In this document: piece by piece, positions 8,276 to 15,471 of the stretch
Position numbering within the stretch: the stretch's first letter is position 1
Layout: the number at the start of each line of letters is the position of its first letter
From: a virus
DNA: 45,268 nt
Direction: 5' to 3' (one strand)
IMG/VR virus record: IMGVR_UViG_3300023174_006265
Span: 1 to 45,268 of that record
Translations under genes and position numbers: made by a program
Notes under the pieces: generated by a model
What the model was told of the DNA's origin: nothing
The model's database searches: none
Seen by the model: the letters and a program-made list of their open reading frames with translations, nothing else

Positions 8276-8500
8276 GTGTTTGTAGAATTTGCATTGCCTC
8301 AGGACGAAAGTTATGGGTTTGTTTTAAATCTTATTCGTCTTGATATTGTTGATTGGGCAACTCGCTACAACATTCCTTACACACAGAAAACAATAAAATA
8401 TACTCATAGATTGGCCTTTGATCAAGACCGTTTCTATACTGTGTTTGCCACAACCTGGAACAGCAAATTCGATTATCGACTTGTTGACAGACGGTGGTAA
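8276..8500 (+). CDS. Hypothetical protein (74 aa)
   Basis: Open frame after bS21 with GTG 8276 two bases past its stop; an upstream extension would overlap bS21 in another frame. The product VFVEFALPQDESYGFVLNL... is mixed alpha/beta and aromatic-rich, ending RLVDRRW. The coding frame covers the -35 box of the hsp20 promoter (8484-8489). No family recognised. Confidence 0.55.
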   Translation: MFVEFALPQDESYGFVLNLIRLDIVDWATRYNIPYTQKTIKYTHRLAFDQDRFYTVFATTWNSKFDYRLVDRRW

Positions 8501-8514
8501 ATGTGTTATAAATA
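8484..8514 (+). promoter_or_regulatory. Dual-type promoter of hsp20
   Basis: TTGACA (8484-8489), 17 bp, then TATAAA which continues as a perfect T4-late box TATAAATA (8507-8514). The same start site could be read by host sigma70 and by a phage late sigma factor. A hairpin begins at the predicted start (8520-8545). Confidence 0.7.
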
Positions 8515-8519
8515 TATTA

Positions 8520-8545
8520 TGTAGATGCCGATGGTCGGGTCTACA
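8520..8545 (+). other. 5'-terminal RNA hairpin in hsp20 leader
   Basis: TGTAGA (8520-8525) pairs with TCTACA (8540-8545), with an inner CCGA/TCGG stem and a TGG loop. It starts at the predicted transcription start, upstream of the AAAGGAG ribosome binding site. It may protect the 5' end, or act as a heat-sensitive element of the kind found in hsp20 leaders, although the ribosome binding site itself is not inside the stem. Confidence 0.5.
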
Positions 8546-8580
8546 CAACAGTCATACTTGCTTAACTAAAGGAGAAAAAC

Positions 8581-9021
8581 ATGACAAAAATCACAGCTCT
8601 GGACCTCAGTCCATTTTATCGTAACAGCATTGGTGTAGATCGTTTGTTTGGTCGTATCATGGACCAAATTGATCATGCCAGCACCAACAACTATCCACCC
8701 TACAACATACTCAAGACCGGCGAAGATACCTTTGAAATACAGGTAGCGGTAGCAGGCTTTGGTCAAGGTGAGATTGATGTTGCTGTCAAAGATGGCGAAT
8801 TGGTAATCACCGGAGAAAAACAACCTGAAGCCCTGTTGGTAGGTACCGAGTACTTGCATCAAGGCATCAGTGCTCGTCGTTTTATACGCACATTTACCAT
8901 GGCCGACTATGTGGAAGTAGTCGCAGCCGAGTGCAAAGACGGCATCCTTACAGTGCGGTTGGAGCGACGTGTGCCCGAGGCCATGAAGCCAAAGACCATT
9001 GCGATCACCTACGCAAAATAG
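8581..9021 (+). CDS. Small heat-shock protein, Hsp20/IbpA family
   Basis: 146 aa with a complete alpha-crystallin domain (about 35-130). FEIQVAVAGFGQGEIDVAV and ELVITGEK are the typical beta strands, the region from about 95 to 115 matches IbpA-type RRFIRTFTMADYVEV, and the tail has a KTIAI (I-x-I) motif for oligomer contacts. An AAAGGAG ribosome binding site lies 5 bases before ATG. It holds unfolding proteins for refolding or degradation. Phage Hsp20 proteins are known in T4-like cyanophages. It has its own strong promoter and sits between bS21 and ClpS. Confidence 0.93.
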   Translation: MTKITALDLSPFYRNSIGVDRLFGRIMDQIDHASTNNYPPYNILKTGEDTFEIQVAVAGFGQGEIDVAVKDGELVITGEKQPEALLVGTEYLHQGISARRFIRTFTMADYVEVVAAECKDGILTVRLERRVPEAMKPKTIAITYAK

Positions 9022-9027
9022 TATAAT
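8999..9027 (+). promoter_or_regulatory. Sigma70-like promoter of clpS
   Basis: TTGCGA (8999-9004), 17 bp, TATAAT (9022-9027), overlapping the end of hsp20. AGTAAATA (9030-9037), an NTAAATA box, follows directly, so early and late promoters may be stacked here. Confidence 0.55.
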
Positions 9028-9038
9028 GTAGTAAATAC

Positions 9039-9063
9039 AGTAAGGGGCATGTTGCCCCTTACT
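9039..9063 (+). other. Perfect 11-bp hairpin in clpS leader
   Basis: AGTAAGGGGCA pairs perfectly with TGCCCCTTACT around a TGT loop. There is no following T tract, so it is not a standard intrinsic terminator. It begins within a few bases of the predicted clpS transcript start and precedes the ACAAGGAAACGCA leader. A 5' stabiliser or a processing site is most likely. Confidence 0.6.
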
Positions 9064-9080
9064 ACTAACAAGGAAACGCA

Positions 9081-9389
9081 ATGTCACAAGCTGGAACAAT
9101 TACAAAAACCAAAACAAACTTGGGACTAGCCGAGCCACCCATGTTTAAAATTATCTATCTCAATGACAATGCCACCCCTATGGAGTTTGTGATTGAGACC
9201 TTGATAGAGTCTTTTAACTACAACGAACAAACTGCTGTGCAGATCACGCACGATATACACGAAGCAGGAAGTGCTGTGGTAGCTGTGTTGCCTTATGAAA
9301 TTGCTGAACAAAAAGGCATTGAAGTTACTGTGCAGGCACGCAACAACAACTATCCCTTGCAGATTAAACTCGAGCCCGAGACAGCTTAA
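9081..9389 (+). CDS. clpS: ClpS adaptor protein
   Basis: 102 aa. The N-degron pocket motif NDNATPMEFV (about 29-38) and the His of DIHEAG match E. coli ClpS, and the later YEIAEQKG keeps the Glu and Lys used to contact ClpA. ClpS delivers N-end-rule substrates to ClpAP and blocks SsrA substrates. No ClpA is visible in the window, only ClpX. This ClpS must therefore redirect host ClpA, work with a ClpA elsewhere in the genome, or have changed partner. ACAAGGAAACGCA precedes ATG. The 3' end overlaps the convergent phosphoesterase by four bases. Confidence 0.92.
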   Translation: MSQAGTITKTKTNLGLAEPPMFKIIYLNDNATPMEFVIETLIESFNYNEQTAVQITHDIHEAGSAVVAVLPYEIAEQKGIEVTVQARNNNYPLQIKLEPETA

Positions 9390-10177
9390 AAATCTATTTC
9401 GATCCGGCGAGGATAAAACACACTCTGACTCCACGGTGTGTTGCCGCGACCGCGTGGATTGCTTACATATCTGATACCGCCGAAATTCTGGTCAACAGGT
9501 CTGTGATAATGACCAAAGCACCAGGTATGGATTTTGTTTTCGGTATCTTCGTCGATGGCTCGGCTGATAACACTGTTGCCCATGCCGTTGTATCTCCAGG
9601 TTCCCACTAGATCAGGATCGTGTGATATGATCCACGGTGCAGGCACAGTATGACTGACCATGACTATGGCTCCTACTTCCATGTGAGTTTGAAGTTTTCT
9701 TATGCTGGTTATCATGTAATTGGCATCATTGTAGGCTATTCCTGTGATATTAGCGGCTGCTGAATTTGTAATGCCAAAATGATCTTGTATGTGTTGCACA
9801 CTGAGTTCAACGTCAATGGCTGTATCAAAATCATAGGTCCACCATGCATTGGTTCCTAGTAGAGCAACACCATTGACTATGATCACATTGTCCTGCATGA
9901 ATACCACATTTGATATAGAGCTGATATCTGCTGCTAGATCTCTGTAACTGGCTACCAGATCGTCCATGTAATCTTTGTGTTCTTCGTTGCCATCCACATA
10001 AAAAACACCGCCTGGATAGCATTTTCCTAGATGTTCCAGAGTCTCCAACAGCCGTTCACGATTGCGAGCTACGTCGCCCACTACCACACAGTATGGAGCA
10101 GTGGCCTGACCGGTCCAATCAAACTGATCCCAGGTTTCTACATGTAGATCAGAAATCAAATCAAATGCAAATCTCAT
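9386..10177 (-). CDS. Calcineurin-like metallophosphoesterase
   Basis: 263 aa on the minus strand from ATG 10177 (MRFAFDLISDLHVE). An in-frame extension to 10210 exists but puts the DLHVE motif too far in. Metal-binding blocks: SDLHVE (9-14), VVGDVARN, YVDGNEEHKD (the GNxE/H block), MVSHTVP and FGHYH, ending with a conserved NPRG. Such enzymes hydrolyse phosphate mono- or diesters with two metals. A paralogue lies at 38588. TGTAAATA (10182-10189) ends four bases before the ATG without a ribosome binding site, suggesting a leaderless message. Confidence 0.88.
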   Translation of the reverse strand: MRFAFDLISDLHVETWDQFDWTGQATAPYCVVVGDVARNRERLLETLEHLGKCYPGGVFYVDGNEEHKDYMDDLVASYRDLAADISSISNVVFMQDNVIIVNGVALLGTNAWWTYDFDTAIDVELSVQHIQDHFGITNSAAANITGIAYNDANYMITSIRKLQTHMEVGAIVMVSHTVPAPWIISHDPDLVGTWRYNGMGNSVISRAIDEDTENKIHTWCFGHYHRPVDQNFGGIRYVSNPRGRGNTPWSQSVFYPRRIEIDF

Positions 10178-10181
10178 GATG

Positions 10182-10189
10182 TATTTACA
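10182..10189 (-). promoter_or_regulatory. NTAAATA box four bases before phosphoesterase start
   Basis: On the minus strand TGTAAATA is followed by CATC and then the ATG at 10177. If it is used as a late promoter, the transcript would start at or next to the start codon. Confidence 0.45.
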
Positions 10190-10254
10190 GTGCAAGTCCA
10201 GGCCAAACATTTATTTGGATAATATATCCAGTTATCTCCATTTGGGCATACCAA

Positions 10255-10272
10255 CATAAATATCCATATAAT
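10255..10272 (+). promoter_or_regulatory. Late-like box and TATAAT before DUF4337 gene
   Basis: CATAAATA (10255-10262) and TATAAT (10267-10272) lie 26-36 bases before the ATG at 10298; the leader holds ACAAGGAG. No good -35 is seen for the TATAAT, so the NTAAATA box is the better candidate. Confidence 0.45.
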
Positions 10273-10297
10273 AAAAAGACTCTAACAAGGAGCAATC

Positions 10298-10852
10298 ATG
10301 AGTGTATCAACGGAAACAAAGCCGCTAAGTCGCAGCGAGCGTGAAGCACAAATCAAAGACAAAGCTGGATGGGTAATCACAGTGCTGGCTGCCATGTTGG
10401 CCATCAACACTCTCATGGGTGGTGCCAACTCTAGTAGAATACTCAACAACACCATAGACGCCAACAACACCTGGGCATTCTATCAAGCCAAATCAATCAA
10501 GCAGACCTTGGCTGAAATGGCCTATGAAGATGCTGTACGGGCAGGCGATCGCAAAAAAGCCTCGGACCTGCAGGCCAAGATCGATCGTTATGAAAGCGAT
10601 CCTAAAACTGGTGAAGGCAAGCAGGAACTCATGGCCAAGGCACGAGCTCTAGAAGCCAGCCGCGCCGAAGCCAAACATCGTAGCCCCTGGTACACCTATG
10701 CCGGCAGCCTATTCCAGATAGCTATAGTTTTATTGACAGCCAGCATCTTGGCTGTCAGCAACCGAATGTACAAAGCCAGTATCGCGGTCGGAGCTGCGGC
10801 CATGATCCTGCTGAGCCAGGCAATATGGCTGTGGTTGCCAGTGACCATATAA
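10298..10852 (+). CDS. DUF4337-like membrane protein (184 aa)
   Basis: ATG 10298 behind ACAAGGAGCAATC. A charged N-terminus is followed by a membrane helix (about 22-40, WVITVLAAMLAINTLMGG), the ILNNTIDANNTWAFYQAKSIKQ block typical of DUF4337, a charged helical region, and two C-terminal membrane helices (about 132-180). DUF4337 proteins have no known activity; the topology suggests a membrane-anchored coiled coil facing one side of the membrane. The next gene starts 10 bases after it. Confidence 0.75.
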   Translation: MSVSTETKPLSRSEREAQIKDKAGWVITVLAAMLAINTLMGGANSSRILNNTIDANNTWAFYQAKSIKQTLAEMAYEDAVRAGDRKKASDLQAKIDRYESDPKTGEGKQELMAKARALEASRAEAKHRSPWYTYAGSLFQIAIVLLTASILAVSNRMYKASIAVGAAAMILLSQAIWLWLPVTI

Positions 10853-10862
10853 AGTAAACATC

Positions 10863-11297
10863 ATGGATCCAGTGGCCGGAGCCAAATCAGCAGCCAACAC
10901 ACTCAAAGGCGCTCAGGCAGCAGGAAAAGAGCTAGGCTCGGTAGTGACCTCACAGCAGGCCGACATGGAAGCCGCTGTACAACAACAACATCGAGCTCGT
11001 CTCAAAGCTCAGGCCGAGGAAGCTCGCCGGGCCGCCATGGCCGAATTCAAGGCCGTAGAACGCTACGAAGCACAAAAGGCACATGAGCGTGAAGTAGAAC
11101 GCATCAAACAACAAACCATATCCAAGTATGGCAAAACGGCATGGACCGAAGTGGAAGCAGTCAAGGCCAAGATGGAACGTGAACGACAGGAAGAGCTAAA
11201 ATACATGGATAAGGACCGTGCTCGCCAAGTACAAGTTTTTTGGTGGTGCATGACTGCGGCAGCAGCGGTCACTTATTTTTTCAAATTGTATAAATGA
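10863..11297 (+). CDS. Coiled-coil protein with C-terminal membrane anchor (144 aa)
   Basis: A long Ala/Glu/Arg-rich helix (about 40-125) is followed by a single hydrophobic segment near the C-terminus (VFWWCMTAAAAVTYFF). This tail-anchored layout complements the adjacent DUF4337-like gene. There is no clear ribosome binding site. Its TGA overlaps the next ATG (11294). Confidence 0.65.
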   Translation: MDPVAGAKSAANTLKGAQAAGKELGSVVTSQQADMEAAVQQQHRARLKAQAEEARRAAMAEFKAVERYEAQKAHEREVERIKQQTISKYGKTAWTEVEAVKAKMERERQEELKYMDKDRARQVQVFWWCMTAAAAVTYFFKLYK

Positions 11298-11428
11298 ATC
11301 CGCAACCATTTATATTTGTAGCGGTGTTGTGTGTGTTACTTGCGCTGATAGTGATAGAATCCGATGTCATGCGCAAGAATGTGGCTCCGCCAAGAGTCAC
11401 ACCCGCTGTCCACATGAAAGGAGCATGA
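11294..11428 (+). CDS. Small membrane protein (44 aa)
   Basis: ATGA-coupled to the upstream gene. One hydrophobic helix (residues 5-22) is followed by a polar tail with VAPPRVTPAV. The proline-rich short exterior tail and single span resemble small spanin-like or holin-accessory proteins, but nothing specific proves that. A GGAGCATGAC ribosome binding site for the next gene lies in its 3' end. Confidence 0.5.
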   Translation: MNPQPFIFVAVLCVLLALIVIESDVMRKNVAPPRVTPAVHMKGA

Positions 11429-11429
11429 C

Positions 11430-11516
11430 ATGAATCTAGAACCTGTATTTTTTGTTTTGGTTGTTTTGGGATCACTAGGCATCATGATATTGGAATGCCT
11501 GCAAAAAATAACCTAA
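11430..11516 (+). CDS. Tiny membrane peptide (28 aa)
   Basis: ATG 11430 behind AAAGGAGCATGAC. The product is almost entirely one hydrophobic helix (residues 5-22, PVFFVLVVLGSLGIMILE). The good ribosome binding site and overlap with the next gene (11495) support it; 28 codons alone would not. Confidence 0.45.
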   Translation: MNLEPVFFVLVVLGSLGIMILECLQKIT

Positions 11517-11686
11517 ACTCAACGTTCCGTGTGGTCGAAGTCAAACACATCGCAGGCAAACTGTGGAATGTGACCTATTTGACTGAGGACGGAACTCAAG
11601 ACTTTGAAACCGTGGAGGCCTTGGATCACGAAGAAGCCTATAGCACAGCCTTGAGAGAGTTGAAAAACAAAGGACAAAAAGCATAA
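11495..11686 (+). CDS. Hypothetical protein (63 aa)
   Basis: ATG 11495 inside the 3' end of the previous small gene. The product is a compact alpha/beta protein (FRVVEVKHIAGKLWNVTYLT, then a DHEEAYSTALRELKN helix). It resembles the small beta-beta-alpha 'phage accessory' proteins that fill T4-like genomes, such as the gene at 31232. Function unknown. Confidence 0.65.
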   Translation: MPAKNNLNSTFRVVEVKHIAGKLWNVTYLTEDGTQDFETVEALDHEEAYSTALRELKNKGQKA

Positions 11687-11798
11687 AAACAAATAATGTT
11701 ATGTAGGAACATTTTTTCCAGTGTTTTTTCGTTAAATATATTTGATATTCCAACATAGGAATACACGGAGAAGATTGGCAAAACCAATCCAAAGAAAA

Positions 11799-12314
11799 AT
11801 GATCAACACAATTCAAAGCCTGGGCAGATGGGCCATCGTATCTGCCGTTTTAGCGGCCACACCTGCTGTGGCTGACACCAGCAACATTGTCACAGATTCA
11901 ACTACTCGCAGTGAAACCACGGTCAAAAGCCCGCCACCCACGGCTATAGCGCCGGCCATAACCACCATCAACAATGATGTGTGTGCCGTGGCAGCCTCTG
12001 GTGCTGTGCAGACACAGATCCTGGGTATTTCGATGGGCGGCACCATGCGTGACATGAACTGCGAACGCATCAAGTTGTCCAAGAACTTGTTTGACATGGG
12101 CATGAAGGTCGCGGCTGTGGCCACGCTGTGCCAGGACGATCGTATATTCACTGCCATGATTGCTGCAGGCACACCATGCCCAGTGGATGGCAAGATTGGT
12201 GCTGAAGCCAAAGAAGAATGGCAACGTCGTGGTGTGCTGGATGCGGTCAAGCGAGAAAATGTTGGCAATTATGCGCCACAGGCAGATGCAGTCAAACCCA
12301 TGAGCAGAAAATGA
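11799..12314 (+). CDS. Exported hypothetical protein (171 aa)
   Basis: Start at ATG 11799 gives a clean Sec signal peptide: basic start, hydrophobic core (about 9-23) and an AVA-D cleavage site near residue 27. The mature part is Ser/Thr/Pro-rich at first, then helical with CAVAASGAVQTQILGISMGG and three more Cys likely to form disulfides. A GTTAAATA box lies at 11731-11738. Its stop overlaps the next exported protein, so the two probably work together in the periplasm or on the virion. No family recognised. Confidence 0.7.
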   Translation: MINTIQSLGRWAIVSAVLAATPAVADTSNIVTDSTTRSETTVKSPPPTAIAPAITTINNDVCAVAASGAVQTQILGISMGGTMRDMNCERIKLSKNLFDMGMKVAAVATLCQDDRIFTAMIAAGTPCPVDGKIGAEAKEEWQRRGVLDAVKRENVGNYAPQADAVKPMSRK

Positions 12315-13792
12315 AACTGCTGATCACATGGTTGGTAACCGTGGGCTTGAGCATGACAGCTCAGGCACAGACACAGACCACACCCAACCTGATCAATCCT
12401 GCAGGCACAGCCTGGGGCATACCCAGCAACCAGGTGCTCAATATCAACGGCATCGCCTCTGTGGAAGGTGCGGGTTATACCACAGGCTCGGCCTACTACA
12501 ACTCCGACACCAACACCATACGATTTGGCTACTTGCCCAGCACAGTGTCTCAAACCATAGCCATTAATCAAGCTCTGCAAGGCTCGGGCATACAAATCAA
12601 CGGATTCAACTGGAAGTATCAGTGGATGAATGGTGGCTACAGCAGCGGCAACCTGGGTGTGGCTATCTTGTTGAGTGACCCCGGCGGCAACACGCTGGAA
12701 AGCCAGACCATGAGCCATACCACGCAGGCCGAGGCAATGTGGAACACAGAACAGGGCACCAAAACCTTCACGAATCCTTATGCCCTGGCATCCACTGGTT
12801 ATCTCAGCATGGCCATCTCAGGGCAGGATGACCGATTCTGGATGGGCTTGTATGGTCCCCGAGTGCGTGATCCCAGCCTGTCATTGAACTATACCTTTGA
12901 TCAGTGTGCGGCCAATCCCTTGAGCAGTCCTACCTGTCCCAACTACGCCACAGCCTATTTCAATCAGCAGTGCACCATCAGTGCTCTTTACAATCCCTCA
13001 TGTCCGGGCTACGCGGCTGCATATTTCACACAACAATGTACAGCCAACGCCTTGTACAATCCAGCCTGTCCTGGCTACCAAGAAGCCTATTTTTCTTATC
13101 AGTGCAGTCTAGATGGACTGTACAGCCAAAGTTGTCCCAACTATGCTGAAGCCTATGCCAAGAAAAACATACTGAATATAGGCACGACCACTACCACAAC
13201 TACCACCGCCACGTCTGCGGTCACAGAATCGGCCACCAGCACTGCCAAGACAGATCCGGTAAGTATAGCTACAACCAACACGACCACAAGCACAATCAGT
13301 CCTACATCAGTGACTTCTGTGACCAGTGTTGTATCAGGAGGATCTACAAATGCTACCACCGCTGTTGTTACATCTACACAACCGACTGCGCAATCGTCGA
13401 CAACAACCACAACAACCGCCTCTGCGCCAACCTCTACAGAAACCCGAAAAACCGACACCGAAGTAAAATCTGCTACCAGCACCTCGTCCAGCCGCGATGA
13501 CATGAAGGGTAGAATAGAAGCCCGTGCCAAGGAAGTAGCCCGTGCTGGCGCAGAAGCCAAGAGTTTTGAAGCACAGACCGCAGTACAAGGAACAGTGGTA
13601 GCACTCATGGGATTTGTGCCAGGCTTTGATGCCTACGGCTCAGCCCGTATTACGGATGTGAATGCTCAACAGATGGCCCGCCTCTATGGTCGAGCCACTG
13701 TGGACAATCGCGCGGCCTTGCGTGGATTAACTGGTGCCAGCGACCGCCTCCACTCGGACATGGTGGATCAACAATATCAAAGAGGAAAGTAA
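12311..13792 (+). CDS. Exported protein with Cys-rich repeats and Ser/Thr linker (493 aa)
   Basis: Start at ATG 12311 gives a signal peptide ending TAQAQ. A beta-rich N-terminal domain (about 25-195) is followed by four tandem repeats of about 28 residues of the form QC-x(3)-L-x(3)-S/C-PxY-x-AYF (about 198-315), each with two Cys. A Thr/Ser/Ala linker (about 320-400) and a helical C-terminal region with GFVPGFDAYG follow. The linker resembles those of surface or tail-exported proteins. This is probably a secreted or envelope protein; attachment or lysis-related roles are guesses. Confidence 0.75.
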   Translation: MKLLITWLVTVGLSMTAQAQTQTTPNLINPAGTAWGIPSNQVLNINGIASVEGAGYTTGSAYYNSDTNTIRFGYLPSTVSQTIAINQALQGSGIQINGFNWKYQWMNGGYSSGNLGVAILLSDPGGNTLESQTMSHTTQAEAMWNTEQGTKTFTNPYALASTGYLSMAISGQDDRFWMGLYGPRVRDPSLSLNYTFDQCAANPLSSPTCPNYATAYFNQQCTISALYNPSCPGYAAAYFTQQCTANALYNPACPGYQEAYFSYQCSLDGLYSQSCPNYAEAYAKKNILNIGTTTTTTTTATSAVTESATSTAKTDPVSIATTNTTTSTISPTSVTSVTSVVSGGSTNATTAVVTSTQPTAQSSTTTTTTASAPTSTETRKTDTEVKSATSTSSSRDDMKGRIEARAKEVARAGAEAKSFEAQTAVQGTVVALMGFVPGFDAYGSARITDVNAQQMARLYGRATVDNRAALRGLTGASDRLHSDMVDQQYQRGK

Positions 13793-13793
13793 C

Positions 13794-13931
13794 ATGAACA
13801 CACAACAAAGAATGGACTATATCCTAAACAACTCACGGTATATCCAGCAGTATATGGCTATACATGACGAAGAAGTCAAAACTCGCAAGCCCAGCATGAT
13901 CAAAGGATTATTAAAATGGCTACAGAAATAA
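13794..13931 (+). CDS. Small helical protein (45 aa)
   Basis: ATG 13794 behind AAGAGGAAAGTAAC. A helical, charged product with several Tyr and Gln (RYIQQYMAIHDEEVKTRK) and a basic-aromatic end, MIKGLLKWLQK, that could be an amphipathic membrane-binding helix. The 3' end overlaps the next gene by 16 bases. Function unknown. Confidence 0.6.
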   Translation: MNTQQRMDYILNNSRYIQQYMAIHDEEVKTRKPSMIKGLLKWLQK

Positions 13932-14392
13932 AAGACGTAAACTCCAAAGTGGATGAGCTAGAAGCTGCCGCTAAAAAATACATGAGCAAGGATACTGTGA
14001 TCAGTATCGGCGGCTACGAATTCACACCAGCCAAGCTCATGGTTGCTGCAACCATTGTCAGCAGTACCTTGGGTGCTCTGTATGGTGCCTTTGAAGTGTA
14101 CAAGGACTATCAAGGCATGAAGAAACGCATTGCCGAATATGTAGCACCTGATTTGAGTGAGCTCAACAAGAAGATGGAACTGACCATGCAGAATTCGGAA
14201 AAGTCTGTACAGTACACACAGGACATCAAAAACGATCTCAAGCAAGATATCCGTAGACTGGAAAAGATTGTGGAACAAGTAGAACGCGACGGCAAGCAGT
14301 TGAACCGTGAAGTAGATCAAGATCTACGTCAAATGCGCCGAGAAGTTGATGTCAAAATACAAAAGGCCATGGACAATCCTTTGGCCAAATAA
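13916..14392 (+). CDS. Coiled-coil membrane-associated protein (158 aa)
   Basis: The N-terminal helix is followed by a conserved-looking SIGGYEFTPAKLMVAATIVSS region with one hydrophobic span (about 39-58), then a long charged coiled coil (about 70-150) with heptads. I associate this architecture with small hypothetical proteins of pelagic T4-like phages, role unknown. It may form a membrane-bound oligomer. Confidence 0.7.
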   Translation: MATEIKDVNSKVDELEAAAKKYMSKDTVISIGGYEFTPAKLMVAATIVSSTLGALYGAFEVYKDYQGMKKRIAEYVAPDLSELNKKMELTMQNSEKSVQYTQDIKNDLKQDIRRLEKIVEQVERDGKQLNREVDQDLRQMRREVDVKIQKAMDNPLAK

Positions 14393-14413
14393 GTATCTGT
14401 AGGAGGATACTGT

Positions 14414-14578
14414 ATGGAAGGCAAGACTATTAAAACCTTGGCCGAGTATATCGTGAAGCTGAACAACAACCGACAACGACTGGAAAATCCAGAAGAATAT
14501 GAAGATCGTGAGACCGACACCAATGGTGTGGAACAGGATCATGTAGAAACATTTTGGCCGCCCGACGTTCGCTCTTGA
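14414..14578 (+). CDS. Small acidic protein (54 aa)
   Basis: ATG 14414 behind a strong TAGGAGGATACTGT ribosome binding site. Helical N-terminus (KTIKTLAEYIVKLNNNRQRL), acidic middle and a WPPDVRS end. Last gene of the plus-strand run before the terminator at 14675. Confidence 0.65.
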   Translation: MEGKTIKTLAEYIVKLNNNRQRLENPEEYEDRETDTNGVEQDHVETFWPPDVRS

Positions 14579-14619
14579 GCTGACACATAATATGCGTGGT
14601 AATCTGAAACCTACTGCCC

Positions 14620-14664
14620 TGTAAATACTGGGTCGATACGAAAACTACAAGGAGTCGACCCAGT
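14620..14664 (+). ncRNA. Possible small RNA: late-like box plus 10-bp hairpin
   Basis: TGTAAATA (14620-14627) is followed at once by ACTGGGTCGA (14627-14636), which pairs perfectly with TCGACCCAGT (14655-14664). The 18-base loop contains AAGGAG. An intrinsic terminator follows at 14675. The unit has no open frame, so it could be a short structured RNA or a structured 3' UTR of the upstream operon. Confidence 0.35.
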
Positions 14665-14674
14665 TACATATTTT

Positions 14675-14699
14675 AAAGCTCCGCGAGGGGCTTTTTTTT
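14675..14699 (+). terminator. Intrinsic terminator
   Basis: AAAGCTCC, loop GCGA, GGGGCTTT, then an eight-T run. Reads well on the plus strand only; it separates the plus-strand operon from the minus-strand terC, which ends at 14698. Confidence 0.85.
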
Positions 14700-15366
14700 A
14701 TTTTTTGATTTCTTTGCGATGGTACTGCAAGGCTGTGATCACTACAGCCGACAACATTGGCAACACCGTTAATACCCAGGCCTCGGTCTGTGCCCACCAT
14801 GCAGTCAACACAGGTTCTTTGATGGCCATTTGTACAGCCACCACAAACAATACAAAACTGCCAAGATAAACTGTGTTGGGCCAACGTTGTAATATGCGTG
14901 ATACTATACCAGCACCAAACAAGATGATAGGAACCGACACCAATAAACCAAAGATCACAAGATAAAAGTTTCCGCCGGCAGCAGCCGCAATGCCCAGGGC
15001 ATTGTCTATGCCCATGACAGCATCAGCAACCACGATAGTGGACATGGCACTCCAGAATGTGGCCTTGGCAGTGACATTGTGTCCTTGGTGTTGATCAAAA
15101 ACCAGTTTCCATCCAATCCAGATCAAGGCCGCGGCACCAATAATTCGTAGACCCGGAATCATCAATAGATAAGTCAACAGGGCCACACTGATGAAACGTA
15201 TAGCCACTGCACCAAATGTGCCCCAGAAGATTGCTCGCTTTCTTAGCTCGGGTGGTAGTTTGTTGGCGGCCATGCCAATGACCAAGGCATTATCGCCAGC
15301 TAGGACGATATCGATTAATATGATTGCTATAACGGCCCAGACGGCCTGTAGGGATAAAAGTTCCAT
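14698..15366 (-). CDS. TerC/YjbE-family membrane protein
   Basis: 222 aa, minus strand, with about seven membrane helices. Signature acidic helix motifs are DIVLAGDNALVIGMA (19-33) and VADAVMGIDNALG (about 112-124), which place conserved Asp/Asn pairs in the membrane. These mark the TerC family, specifically the YjbE group that is often controlled by the yybP-ykoY riboswitch. TerC relatives are linked to Mn2+ efflux or metal loading of exported enzymes. A weak AAGGA at 15372-15376 precedes the ATG. Its 104-base leader holds a convincing Mn riboswitch, so expression should rise with Mn2+ (inference). It is an unusual phage cargo gene. Confidence 0.92.
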   Translation of the reverse strand: MELLSLQAVWAVIAIILIDIVLAGDNALVIGMAANKLPPELRKRAIFWGTFGAVAIRFISVALLTYLLMIPGLRIIGAAALIWIGWKLVFDQHQGHNVTAKATFWSAMSTIVVADAVMGIDNALGIAAAAGGNFYLVIFGLLVSVPIILFGAGIVSRILQRWPNTVYLGSFVLFVVAVQMAIKEPVLTAWWAQTEAWVLTVLPMLSAVVITALQYHRKEIKK

Positions 15367-15371
15367 AATTT

Positions 15372-15470
15372 TCCTTGAAAGTTATGGTCTCACTGCTTGG
15401 TCCGATACCGGGCTTGTTTGGCCGTGTTGACGATATTAGGAACCAGCCCTCGCTGGTCAGTTACTCCCCA
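15372..15470 (-). promoter_or_regulatory. yybP-ykoY (Mn2+) riboswitch in terC leader
   Basis: Read on the minus strand, the leader has the conserved 5' loop TTGGGGAGTAACT (about 15472-15460). A P2 stem GACCAGC/GCTGGTT follows (15458-15452 with 15447-15441), then the internal segment TCGTCAACACGGCC, and near the 3' end GCAGTGAGACC. GGGGAGTA and GAGACC are the two conserved loops that build the Mn2+ site when docked in RF00080 RNAs. TTCCT at 15442-15438 can pair with AGGAA of the ribosome binding region, suggesting translational control. It lies directly before a TerC/YjbE gene, the classic target of this class. Confidence 0.85.
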
Positions 15471-15471
15471 A

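Noticed and set aside
9039-9063. Intrinsic terminator for hsp20
   Set aside because: The stem is strong but there is no T tract after it, and clpS follows in the same direction.
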